From Ephydatia muelleri (taxonomy: Eukaryota > Porifera > Demospongiae > Spongillida > Spongillidae), in the NCBI GenBank assembly GCA_013339895.1, contig JABACO010000022.1, forward strand, positions 4,898,610-4,962,609: 64,000 nucleotides of DNA, in the 5' to 3' direction. A program made the translations under genes and the position numbers. Positions 25,301 through 38,995 of the stretch are shown piece by piece. A model generated the notes under the pieces. That model was not told the origin of the DNA. It was given only the letters and a program-made list of their open reading frames with translations, and did no database searches. The stretch's first letter is position 1. Each line of letters begins with the position of its first letter.

Positions 25301-28300
25301 ATATGTCAAAGTGGACTGCACAGACTCTTCGATTGATGGAACCTTGGCCGCAGTCAATGGGGTTTCTGCATTTGCTTCAGTTCAGACTGCTGTGGAGCTC
25401 AAAAGGCATAGTATGTTTTTCAATGGCTTAGTTCAAACCACACATTCTGGATTTCCAAAGACACCTTGATACAGTTGAGTACCCTGAATATGGAGATGGC
25501 TGCTACAGTTCATAGGCATTGTATATTTGCTACTGAATGAGGAGACATGACCGTAAGAACCTTGTGCATACGGATGGAGTGTCTGGAGAGGGTACACCAC
25601 ATGGTAAAAGAGCTGGCAGGAGTGTGAAGATGCACTTGGCACTGAAGTTGTAACTAGGTATACCAAGCAACCAAAAGTGGTAGAGGATTACTTTGACTGT
25701 GTAAAAGTAATTGACATTGCACAAGGCAAGTGGCCTGGCACTTGAGCAAGCCTGGAAAACCCAGCATCGTTCTTCTTGGGATGATAGACATATTGCTCAC
25801 GGAGACATTTTCATCCAGACAGTGCCAATGATGAACATGTATATTTCACTGAAGAGCTCGCATTGCAGCTGCTCACAAATACGTGGGAACTCAGACACAT
25901 ACACATAGGAGTGTTAGCCTGGAAAACATGTAGATGGAACATTGGCTTATGATATTGTTCTGCTTACTGAATACCCGAAGTACAATACATATGCTAGAAG
26001 TAAGAAGACGGCCACTGGAGCTAGCAAAAAGGCTTTATTTAGATGTCATTTATGCAGGAATATGGCTACGATGTACTGCAAGACATGCAAAATGCTTGCA
26101 CCACACAACACCAGCCAAATGGTGATTGCTGTGTGCAGCATCACATCTGCATGCAAGTCAAGTCCATGCATAAATTATCACTTTATGCATGGAGCTAGTA
26201 TTTCCTGAAATACTTGTGCCAAACGAATTGACAATGCACAGTACACATACCAATAAATGGTTCCTTTCAATATTGCTTATTGCTGTATCATTTATCATCC
26301 AGATGAAAATGCTCATGAAGAATTTTACATAAGGGCTAAGACATGACATTATATAGGTATAGTATCATACACATTGTGCATAAATGAGGCTAAAATAACA
26401 TTGCTTTTTTCTAGCTCTAGCTAAAAGGTTAACACAATAAGGTTGTTGTTAGAGTACATGTGTGAATCATCACTCTCATAAGATAATGATTATTTATATT
26501 CATAGGATCCCTTTTAGTGCAATCAAATCTAGTTCTGAAGGCTCAAAGGTAGTGTTGAAGTTTGATAACTGGAGTTATCAAATCTTGATCAATCTATGAT
26601 TAATTTTATATACATACAATAATACACACACACATGCATAAATATGTAGGCACGAGATAAATGAGTAATCGAGTTTAACATTAGGTTGGTTACTGGTTTC
26701 CTTCTGTACAATAATAATTAAATGAAATAGCCCATTGTCACATCATGCATCCAACTTATACATTTTAAGGCTAGTTACAGGGCTGTATAGCATTTATACA
26801 TTTTAAGGCTAGTTACAGGGCTGTATAGCATTTATACATTTTAAGGCTAGTTACAGGGCTGTATAGCATTTATACATTTTAAGGCTAGTTACAGGGCTGT
26901 ATAGCATTTATACATTTTAAGGCTAGTTACAGGGCTGTATAGCATTTATACATTTTAAGGCTAGTTACAGGGCTGTATAGCATTTGGGACAGTTTCCGCG
27001 AAAATTGCCCCACGGTTAAAATGTTATAAAAATGCATTGTGTTTGAATCGCTCTAACTTCCCAACGGATAACGCTATCGACTTCCTATTTTCAACACTTC
27101 ACATTACACCATTTCACTATGAAGTGTTGAAAATAGGAAGTCGATAGCGTTATCCGTTGGGAAGTTAGAGCGATTCAAACGCGATGCATTTTTATAACAT
27201 TTTAACCGTGGGGCAATTTTCGCGGAAACTGTCCCATTTATACATTTTAAGGCTAGTTACAGGGCTGTATAGCATGTGTGACTTGGACAAAAATAATGCT
27301 ACCTTCTACTATCTGTGACAGAGTTGATCCTGATGCTGTGTTTGAGCCCACACATGTAGCTGATGCCAACAGTGCCGACAGCTGCAATACACATAAAGAG
27401 ATTAAAATGAAATGTAAGAAAATATTTAGGTTCCTCATTCGTGAGCTTGGCAATGCAGAAATATTAATACTGAAAAGTGAGAACTGATACACTCGATTCA
27501 ATATCATCACACATAATCTGCTTTTTTATGCTCACAGGTCCCAGAATGGCTGATTTGGCACATCCAAGATGGTGTCCCATACCTATTACAAATCATCAAC
27601 CTCTTTGCGTTCAGGAGATTGACTACATGTATAGCTACAGCAGCAGTAAGATAAGAGTGTCCCGTACTCCAGCAAAATTTACTTAAATACTACATGCTGT
27701 TCGTGCACTGTACGTACCCTTTCCGCAGACAATGTGAACAGTAACTGGAGATAGAATCTTGCCCTGTCAGAAATCTCTGTAGTGATAGAAATGGTGAAAA
27801 ACAATGTACTGTATACATGTACATGGAAGAAGTTATACAACACACCTAAGTCACCAAATTTATCCATCAACAATAGCAGCTCAGTCAATTCTGAAACAGA
27901 GAATATTTCAACTCCTATCCAATTAGACAAATAAGTTACCATTAAATATGTCATCTGTTTGGTGAACTCTCATCACCGTGCAGCAAATCTGAAGAATTAA
28001 GTTCCCTGTATCCCACATCCCTAGTCTGCTAAGTGAACCATCTTGCAAAAATCTTTTAAGAATTTGCAATATTATCTACAAAGGAGGAGAATATCAAAGT
28101 CAGCAAGGAGCACTCTATAGTACAGTAGTTAGGATACAGTATAAAGCAGGCTGATTAAGTATGATCAAATCAATTTAAACAGGCATTTACTGTACATTCC
28201 CCTTCTGCATAACTTTACCATGCATTGAGTTGAGGTCAACAACAAATTACTTAGTGTATGTAAATGTACACTAATCAATACATTAAAAGTATGCATCCAA

Positions 28301-31300
28301 GGTATAAGATGCTGAGAAATCGCTCACATATTGTTGTACAAGAACATCAAAATAGTCCAATAGGAATGCATAAATAAAGAAGCTAAGCAACAGTGTATCA
28401 AAGCTTAGTAATGGATGACAACTATTACGAAGTACAAATGCAACTACATATTAGTAACATAGATGCTGCTAAAACATTATAATGTACATGTACATGTATC
28501 TAGAAAATTAGTATTTCAAACTTTGCTATTGAGGTTGGTTGAATTCAGTAAGTGATTTGTAGATTAATTCGTAACCATTGACTAATTGTGACAATTGCTG
28601 GACACAGACGTACAATAGCCAAAGTTGTAATTCATTTACACAACTTTTAGATCTAAGCATGAAAATGCAAAACCTCTAAACACACTAAATCAAACTTAGT
28701 GCTAATATTGTATTAACACTAGTGCAAACATGAAGGGAACTTAAATTTATCTGGACTTAGGACATACATGGTGACAGCAAACGTGCAATGTCCTACCGAA
28801 GGATCAATATCAGACTGATGGGTAGAAAACTCCAAAAGAAATAGGTGATTAGATAGGTGGGCAAGTAGTTTAGACACATCAACACTTGTCACAAGGTGTT
28901 GCAAGAGACTTGCCAGGAAGTTCAAGGGCATTGAACTGTATCCCATTTGGACAAACGAAGGAAAAAGCGCATGTGCATTACAAGAGAAAGCAAATTTAAG
29001 TGTACAGTGGCAGAATTGTTAACCTAACAGGGCAGCTCTGCTTTATGGTGTTCAGTAGGTCTGTTACATGATGGATCAACTCTGGGTGTGCAGTGACTAA
29101 GTCCATGAGAATATGCCTGCAAAGATAAAATTAGGATGTACGCACGCACACAAGACATGCGTAAAACAAGTAGACTGACCAATCAACTTCAGCCTCAGGG
29201 CTCAGTTGGTAACACGTCAGGTAACACATGTACAAAGTCCTAAACAATGCATTAAGAGGTTCTCCTGTAATCCCGTAATTGACAGTTTTCTTTAGTTCAA
29301 CCAGGACATTATTCAACAAACGCGATGGACCTGCAATGTAAATTAAAACAGGTATACACATGTGAAACACATGTACTATTCATGCACTACATAACTATTA
29401 ATATCCGCTGCATAATGCCATACATGAATACCTTCCACAACAGAGCTATCAGGGGCAGCATAGTCTTGAAGTAGGGTCTTCAGTTTATAATAAATCACAT
29501 CTTTTTTGTCGAAAACGGAAGGTTGAAGCTCCAGCATCTTTGTCCCTTCCACTGGAGTATCTAAATCATCTCCAACAGGCTTGATTAAAAACAGCATATC
29601 ATGACACAGTGCAGAGTGCAGATAATGTACACCACATGTGAAAAATACATTCTCTTCAAAGATGTAAGTTAAAACACAGACGAAGGGTGAGGGGGTGGGG
29701 GTGGGCAATGGTTGAACAGCAAGAAGTCAGGATAAAGTAAAGCGGCAGTCTGGGTGGGACCCAGAGGGTTATGCACGTACTGTATGCCATAGCAACATCA
29801 TGCTAGCAAGGCAAGAGACAGCAGCAAGCCAGCATGCAGCTTTAACGTAAGGTACCATGTGAAGAAGAGTTTCTAGTGCCCTTTCAGCTACATGAACCTT
29901 CTTTACCCAGCAACAAGAGCCAAATTTCAATGGAGAAATAATAGAGCTAGCTAAATCTGTAAAATCATCATGACAAGCTGGAGAATCTTTAAAATCCACC
30001 AGAAACTGGTTCGGGCGTAGCACCCAGCAACATCAAAGAATTATGTAACATATGCAGCCCACAGCTAGTTAGCTACCCACAATAAAATCCTCTGTAGATG
30101 TCTGAGTCTGAACACTCCATTTAGAAAACTCTGCAGTTGACATTTGGTCCATACATGGATAATTGCAGCAGCCCAGAATAGTCGAGCTCAGTGAGGTCTA
30201 TCAACAGACGCAAATATTCTGAACACTGTTGCATGGCCCAAGTGAGTTTCAACTTCATTTGATTCCAATATCTTACAATAATGTCAAATTGTATTTTCTG
30301 CATAATATTGGTGTTAGGATTCATCAAAAAAAGAAGAGCATATGTTGATTCCTGACCTTAGAGACAAAGTACGATGCTATACCTACAAGTATGACGACAG
30401 AATGTTCAGGAACTACTCATCAGTCTGATATTGATCCTTTGGTAGGACGTAACTGATGCTGACACACGTTTGCTGACACTATGTATGTCCTAAGTCCAAA
30501 TAAATTGGACATTTATTTGAAGTGTTCTTCATCACCTCAATATGAGCATGTTGTCATCTACAAGCTAATGTCATAGACTCCTGTTTGGTTATAAACTGCA
30601 CAACTAAAACTGCACCACTGCCACCAAAATCTAAAAGGTGTTTCTTGATTGTCATCCGAACACTATCGCCTGCAGAGTGTCAGCTGCTTGATAATACATC
30701 GATATACAACTGTGTCCATGTATATGTAAATAAATCACACAAATTTTAAAAGGTATTTTCATCTCTATAGCTGGTAGAATGAAAGAACTGTGGAAAAAAA
30801 TCATATGAAAATGTTGAATTGGTAGTTGAAGACACCTAGTTTTCTTCTAATTATTGCATGAGAGATTCAACCTTTACTGAAATATTATCAAGCTGATCAA
30901 CTGTTGCTGCCATTTTTGCGCAAGATATAATCATATTGATTAAAGGTTTCATGGAAGGTTTATTAAACCTCGTGTGATGGAATCAGTTACAACAATTGTA
31001 ACACTGTTAAAAATCGATACTTTAGAATATGTTGGTCCCCTACTGAAAAACAAGTGTGAAGGGTGTACTGAAACAGCTTGACAACTTCCATGATGCAGCT
31101 ACTGTTTCAAATGATTCAAATTCTTTTGGTAATTTCAATCCTCACAGTGACAATTCATTATGAGAAGCTAGCAAATACGCCAGAGTTTTGAAGACCTGTT
31201 GGGTGTCTTCAAGATTCAAAGAAGTTATGCTCCAAAACCTTGCAGAACATCCATTATAGCTGAGCACATAATCTGTCATCATGTGAAGAGTGTTAGTGGC

Positions 31301-34300
31301 CTAGCTAATGTTACATGCCCAAAGAACTATTGATTTCTGCTACTAGTGCAAGACAAAAGTACCTAACACACCTCAAAAAGAAAGGAAATCTGTGCAGGTA
31401 AGTGAAAGGAAATAAACACTCACTATAGAAGTTGCTGCAGTAGAGGCAAGAAGAAAAGACATCAATTGCTCTTATTCAATCAATGAAAGTAAGTGACTTA
31501 ATCCTACTCGCAAAATCAAATGGCCTCCGAAAGGCAGCAAAATAACAAAGTTATTGTATCCCAGCTTGATAAAAAGATGAGAGTAGTCGACTCAGATGCC
31601 AGCTCCTACGTACAACGGGATGTAAATGCGGTGCTTTCTTCTATCGAGCACTTAAAGAAACAGAAATACTCACAAGCAGCTGAATGTGTACATGCTTCGT
31701 TTACACACCTTTTGTTGTGACTGCAGATGGGGCACTGGGTGTTGAAGGAAAGGCATTCATGCGCCTCCTATCAGAAAAAATTGCTGCAACTTGGCATAAA
31801 CCAAACAGTGAAGTGATGGGTTATGTGCGGGCAAGGCTGATGTTTGCTATCCTTCGTGCTACAAATTTGTGCATTTGTGGGAGTCGGGTGAAATGGAGAA
31901 GGATGGAGATAGAAGACGGAGCAGGACTTCCATACATGCAGGAGTGACTTTATTCAATTTATTTGTTTATTTATTTTCTTTGTTCTATTTCTTTTGATTT
32001 GATATAGTTATTATTCACTGTTGTATATCATGTTTATCAGTTATTTTGAACTTTTATTGTTTTGATAAAATATCCAATTTAAAGATGAGGGAACTAAAGA
32101 ATATGTAATACAATGTCTCATACAATGGTGTACTATCCATAATTATAGCCTATGTATTATTTAATACTGTACAAATACGTGCATGTATGTTCACATAGGT
32201 AGGGACAGACCTTCTGTACATATGATTCTAGTGAAAGGAAATCTGCCATGCTTGAAAATAACTAGGCCTGGTACCTGAAAGACCTTGAAAAGTCATTAAA
32301 TCCCATCCATCAATATTCTGTACCAACCCTGATTACTATGCCAACAAGCTTTTTTCGATTTTTGATTGCAACCTTTTGATGGTGGAGACAGCTTGCCCCA
32401 CTAGTGGTGGCAAGCGCAATGGGGTTAATTTCACGAGCTGAACCTACATGTACCTGAGTGGCGAGTCAACCCATGATCACAAAAAGGATTTGGTGCCGGT
32501 GATGTTAAATTTAATTGAGAGTCCTCAGGGAGTGTACCTTGTTGTGACTGGTTCAAACAGTATCAAAAAGTCAAGCATTACTGATTCAGTGTTATACTAC
32601 GTTTCACACGTAAGAATCTTTCCATGCCAGCACAACTGTGCTACTCAGCAAGCAAGGTTTAATTGTGGTGGAGATTGGATATGATAGCAAAAGCGAGCTG
32701 TCTGGGCATGCACACTTGCTTGTTTCCATAAAAATACAATGGCGGAGTGGATAAAGCAAGAAACCTTCAAGTTGATAGAGATTTGGGGAAATGAAGCGAT
32801 ACAATGGCAACACAAGGACTGTAGAAAGAATCAACTGGTTTACCATAAGATCTAGGATTAAATCAGATGGTGGAAGCGGGATTTCAAACAGACAGGAATC
32901 CAATGTCAAGACAAGATTAAAAATGAATAAAAGGTGACTACAGACAGGTAATAGATAAACTGGTGAAGGACTATATCCTGTTGGGGATTACTTTGATGCA
33001 GTTGATGCCATACTTGGTGCTACAAATATGCATGTTGTTAACATAATTATGTACAATATACAAATGTACACGCTCCAATACCAGAAAAGTATCCATTTGA
33101 ATGCTCTCGACTATTTGTGTACACATTTAATGCAACAGAGTTAGTGCAACAATTATTGGCCTACACATCATTAAACAAAAAAACTTTCATGACATTATTG
33201 TGTCTGTTATGTGAAACAAGCATTGCTCTTCTTCTGCGCCCCTGACACTTTCTCGCTTTGATTACACAAAATGTTGCCAATGGGCTATCATTATCCATGC
33301 TGATTTCAGGCAATAAATTTAGCTAGTAAACCAAATTGCTATTTAATGACATTTTAATCAATACTGCATAAGCGCAAAAACGTATGAACGGTGCTCAATA
33401 ATTGTGGCGTAATGACCATTCCATACCGTGCATCTGTTTGCCATGCAAGATTTACTATTCACTGACATGTGGTCATCACATGGTGGCCAATGATTGCATA
33501 AACATTCATATACATGTAATTCATGTTGCTTCACTCATACCTGTTCTTTCTCGGGTGCATCTGATAGCCACTGCAGCACCAAAGAAGTATAGTAATTTGG
33601 TACAGTAGGAGATACTGCATATAATCGGCCTCTGATGATAGAATAAAATTTAAAATATACAAGCACAGATAACGTAGCATGTGTATGTCACTGAGAAAAC
33701 ATAGTTCTAATAAATTGAACATAATGATTTGGATGCTCATGCATGGAATAAGCAAGTAGGTGGACCCAACACATACATGCAGGTGTCTAGTGATATAAAA
33801 CCATAGTATCACATGACTTCAGGACACAGTGGTGTTCATTTACTATATTACACTGTAGCTACATCGGTAATGCATGTACATGTACTGTGGGGTGTAAGAT
33901 TCTGTATTCAAGTATACTTTTAATCATTCACATTTCAGGACTGCATACCTGTTTTCTTATTTTCTACATCAACAAATCGTACATTCAAGTCACTTTCCCC
34001 ATTAAGAAATACTAGTTAAAATGAAGTCCTTTGTCATTCAAACAAGGAAGGTACATGCAGTCCATTTTGAAGACTACAACATCTTCATCCCCAAAACTGC
34101 ACTCAACATGTGACTTACAGGTACCAAGGGTTTATCCAGGGTTGCACTGTACCCTCCTCCTGCTGAATATACATGTCCATGGCATATCTCAGCTGTGACA
34201 ATAATCAAAACAAGTTTAAACACCAAGCACTATACATGTATGTGCACACTGCACAATGTTGACACTACCTCTAGCTACTTCTGTTCCAGCCACCCCCTTG

Positions 34301-37300
34301 AAAATTGTACGGACTACAAGGGCCTTGCGTCAATATCCCCATGGCAGTATTATCAAGATTCAATAGGTAAGTTTTAAACAAGTTTGACATACATGTACAT
34401 GTACTGTATACCTAGTTATACAATTATGAATTACCTCAAGTGTTAAGATGAAGTGAAACATTTGTATGTCCGATGAAGAGCTATACTGAAGAAACAATGC
34501 TTTGAAGATCTGAAATGTAGAAGCATAAAGTCATACATGTAATCAAAATGAATAGAATTATAGTCAAGCTCCTAACATTCCAAATCAGTTCATTGAGATT
34601 CTTTCATCATATCATGTGTTAAGCTCCATGGCCACACCCTTTTAGCATGTGGCATATAACGGTATACATGTACCCCATTCAGTATCTAATTACAATGAAA
34701 CATTCTTTCCCATGTCCACTCCTACCATTTCCAATGCTTTTAACATGCATATCATTAAGCCCTACATCCATAGAGTTAATTGCTTTTTCACTAATGGCAC
34801 AAACCATAGCATGACACATGTCTCCCCACCTGACTACAATGCTGCAATCAATAACAAGAACTTCGTTTGGATTGAACTGTAATGTCCGGTATGCGACTAG
34901 CATTTGGACATGGAACTACCTTCAGTGTACTTACACATTGTGAGATCTAAATGGCAGCTGGGTTGAATTCAAATTGTACATTTGTATGTAGCATTTCTAT
35001 ACAGTACATGATCTATTACAATGAAAACTTGTCCATTAGTTGATTCCATAAGTGGGATCATTGCTGTGAAAAGGGACCTAATGCATATATTATACAAAAT
35101 TTCAATACTTGCATTGAAATGTAAGGCTAATTAAAATTCAGTGTCTTACAACACTGTGACGGATAGATAGTCTCATTCTCAGTGTGTACATTCTCAGTGT
35201 GAAAGAATCACTGTGTCAGACTTCTAGAATATTAAGAAAAAATATGAAATCTTGAAAAAATATACGTTATGTCCCCTTTTTGCAGCAATGATCCCAAGTA
35301 ATGGCTTCTAATCAATGTGAAGTAAATGCATATCTCAAACATGCTCCTGCGCCATTAAAGACTTTGAGCCCCGTAGATGTACATACAACAGGCCACATAT
35401 GTTACATTGACATCTTGCAATAAACCTACCATACGCTGAGTGTTACTCAGTTCAACACAGGACATAAGCTGTGAACAAAAAGTACAACAAAGTAATGATT
35501 CTGCATGTGAACTAAAAATGAATTAAAATCTTTTGCTGACAAAAGCAGTTTATCAGGCCCAAGATAGGCCTTCGCACAGCTATAAGAAAAAGACTGTTAT
35601 TCAAAATCTATATTCATTTTCTACAAACCAGTTCAACAAAAATGCATTTAGTTCCTTTTGTTTGGTCAAGGAGTGAAAATATGCACAATAGTAATCAAAG
35701 TCAGTGTTTCATTTGAGTGAAACAGACTAATGGATTTGTCACATGTACATGTATAAAGTATTTCCATTCCCCTACAGCCACAAGCCCACTAGTTAGTGAC
35801 AGCTACATGTAGACTAGTTGAGTGTATAATGTGGACGGAGTCATGACAACATCATCCATCAGAGCTAATGGACAAACAGGCAGACCAAATGAAGTGATAT
35901 CATCCAATAAATTATTTGATATTACCATCCAGTGCAATAAAAGGACATAGAGACTATTTTAGCCATTGTTGTGGAGTAGGCAAGGCTCTTTGTGCAGAAC
36001 AACTTGTGCCTTACATATATTCTAGGTTTAGGAGTGTCAACAGCCCAAGCGTTTCCAACTTGGTGCCATAACAGAATTGTCTATGTGTATACACAGTAAA
36101 GGTTGATTGTATTTATTAAATACATTTATATAGCTGAAAAGTTAAATCTAATTACATGTAAGCTGTACATTGTGTGAATCAAATAACATGCCATGGATTT
36201 TAATTCAATTTGATACTAAAATAGAAACCCCTTACTGTATATCTGTTTGATTAAATTAGCTTATAGTGCTTGGTGTCAAAGCCATTAATCATCTTGAGTA
36301 TTAAGATCTCACAAGACATTGTCTTGAGCCTTAAGATGGACCTGTGGTCATAAAACTTAGACTAAGATCGACCTGTGGCTACAATAATAAAGCATGTTTA
36401 AGTAGTCATTAGCGGTATAAGTACAATTTAACCTGCACCCTGCACCAATAAGCTGCAACAGTCCCTTCTACACCTCACCTCACCAATACCCTTCATTTGG
36501 TGCCCCCCCCCCCCCCCCAAGCGTAACCTTATATCATGCAAACACAAGGTACAGTACATATACAATGTACATGCTCTCCATTTCAAATATGCTTACCTTC
36601 AACAAAGTGTAAACCATGCACGGTGGTGACATCAAATGGGCATTATCAAGAATAAACTGCACACCACGCCTAATGCTAGAGGTGTCCTTTACGGTGTCAA
36701 TTGCAACACCATCCTATAGTGATGAATGCATACATTTACATCACGAGACACAACGTGACATGTAAATATCACAGTGTACTGTACAATCTAATAATTAAGT
36801 ACATGTATAGCATTCAACTTCCCACAACAATCTTTTGCACAATTCACCTTCTGGAAGCGTTTAATGTTCATTGCACTGACAGCCTCGGGGATCACAAATG
36901 GCTGAATCAATGTAGGTTCATCAGCAAGAGAGACAGATAATATAATGTGTTATATTTTCACAAACACCACAATGTTCCAAAATATTTGGGATACACACTT
37001 TTGTAAAAGGTAATCACGGCTGTGTCAGGAGAGGCCTAAAATTGATAACAGTTAATAATGAGATCATGCAGGTACATGTATGTTTATCTAATGAGATGGA
37101 ACAGTGCATTAAAAAAAAAAAAAGCAAAAGTGTCTTGCAAAAGTTATAACACAGTGCAACCCTGTAGTACAGCTGGGAATCACTGCAATCTAAACATGTA
37201 CATGTGCATTTAGATAAATCACTATGACTATTACAAAGACTCATCACAGCAACACTAGTGTACCTTTAGAGGAACAGAGTAGGACAGGAGATCTGCAATT

Positions 37301-38730
37301 TCTTCCTGGTTACTAGAGCTGTACATATACATATGTGTAGTACATGTAAAATACATGAGGTTATCAATATCACCAAAAAGTTCAACATCAAACACACAAC
37401 AGTTCTCTGTCAAAACCATAAACCAATGATTATCATGATTTAGGTCTTGATATTTTAAGGGTGCTCACAGAATGATACGTCCATCTAATGTTCATACATG
37501 TCTCTAGTTTCTAAATAATTAGTATCATTTTTATTTAGTGGGCATTGAAAGTTGCTTAACTAAATTTTCATTCATAATGATGGTAATTCACAAAAGGCAT
37601 ACTGATGAATCAAAATTAGTGCACACTTACAGTGTACAAGATGTAACTATTGACATTATTTACAAATCTCTGCAGCGTATAAGTCCCCATGTGCATAAAC
37701 TAATCCTCACCTTCCATCAACAGAAATAGACAGCTTCTGCACAGCATGTTCAAGCACTGTCACAAACAATGACTGCAGAAAAGAACATATTTGTACCCAT
37801 CATTGTTTACCTTATAGAATAAAGGTCAATACAACTCTTAATGACTTACCATGTAATTCTGATGGATAAAAGAGTTCTCGGCTTGACTCATTGCATAGAA
37901 ATGTCCAACTTTTGCACACAAAAGTCCCTTGAATATAAACACACAGCCAAATGTAGGAAGGAAAAAAACGATAAATTGGTGGTGACAAGATGAAGCAAGT
38001 GAAGGAGGTAAGGAATGGATGGGAAAGGTAAAGGTGGGGAAGTTTTAAATAGTGACGATGAGCGAGGTGATCAAATGAGATATGGTGAGGTAATCAGAAA
38101 ACCAAAAATCTATGTACATGTACATGCATATTTTAACAACACAATCATTGAGAAACAAACGGACAAATCACCTACATACCGGGTACATTATTTCCAGCTC
38201 TCTAAGACAGTCGCATGCTGTAGTTTTTAACAGCTTGTTTGAGTCTGATTTGATCTGGCGGCAGACGGAATGTTATAAAACTCATCATAATAATTAAGTT
38301 GACATACAAAACCTAAAATACACATAAATGTTAAATGTATCTATACATATATACACACAAAAGGTGCCTTACAATTTGGCCACTATTTTTGTAAATAGGT
38401 ATGTGTATTTTCCATGTTATTGAAATTGTAATACTGAATAATGACTACCAGTAGTCACGCAACCGGTAATATGTACACATACAACATAAGCAATTGATCA
38501 TAATGCATGCACATACAATATATATGACCATTTAATCACCAGTAGCGGATCCAGCGAGGGGGTCCTGGGGGTCCGGACCCCCCCCCCCCCCCCCCCCCCC
38601 CCTCAATAATGATGATTACGTAATTAACTGAACTTAATCACGTGCTTCGCTGGTCGTGAAAACAGAATTGATTATCGTGTTGCTCTACTGGTTGATACAT
38701 TGACACAGGCCCGTAGCCAGGAAGTTTGGT

Positions 38731-38768
<38 letters not shown>

Positions 38769-38958
38769 TCTATAACTAAGACAGCGCAACTATATACGGT
38801 ATGTTGGGGGGGGGGGCGGGGGCGGCGCATAGATTATTGATTATCATATGGGGGGAATTACCGCGGACTGCGGGTCACATAACATAATAAAAGTATCCAG
38901 AGAAGCGGAACTCCAGCGTCAAATGGGGGGAATCAAACAATCCCCCAATCCCCCCCCC

Positions 38959-38995
<37 letters not shown>

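Noticed and set aside
29769..30023. The complete 84-codon frame as a single AP5B1 exon.
   Set aside because: A strong GTAAAG donor at 29906 ends the exon after 33 codons and keeps phase; the remainder is probably intron.
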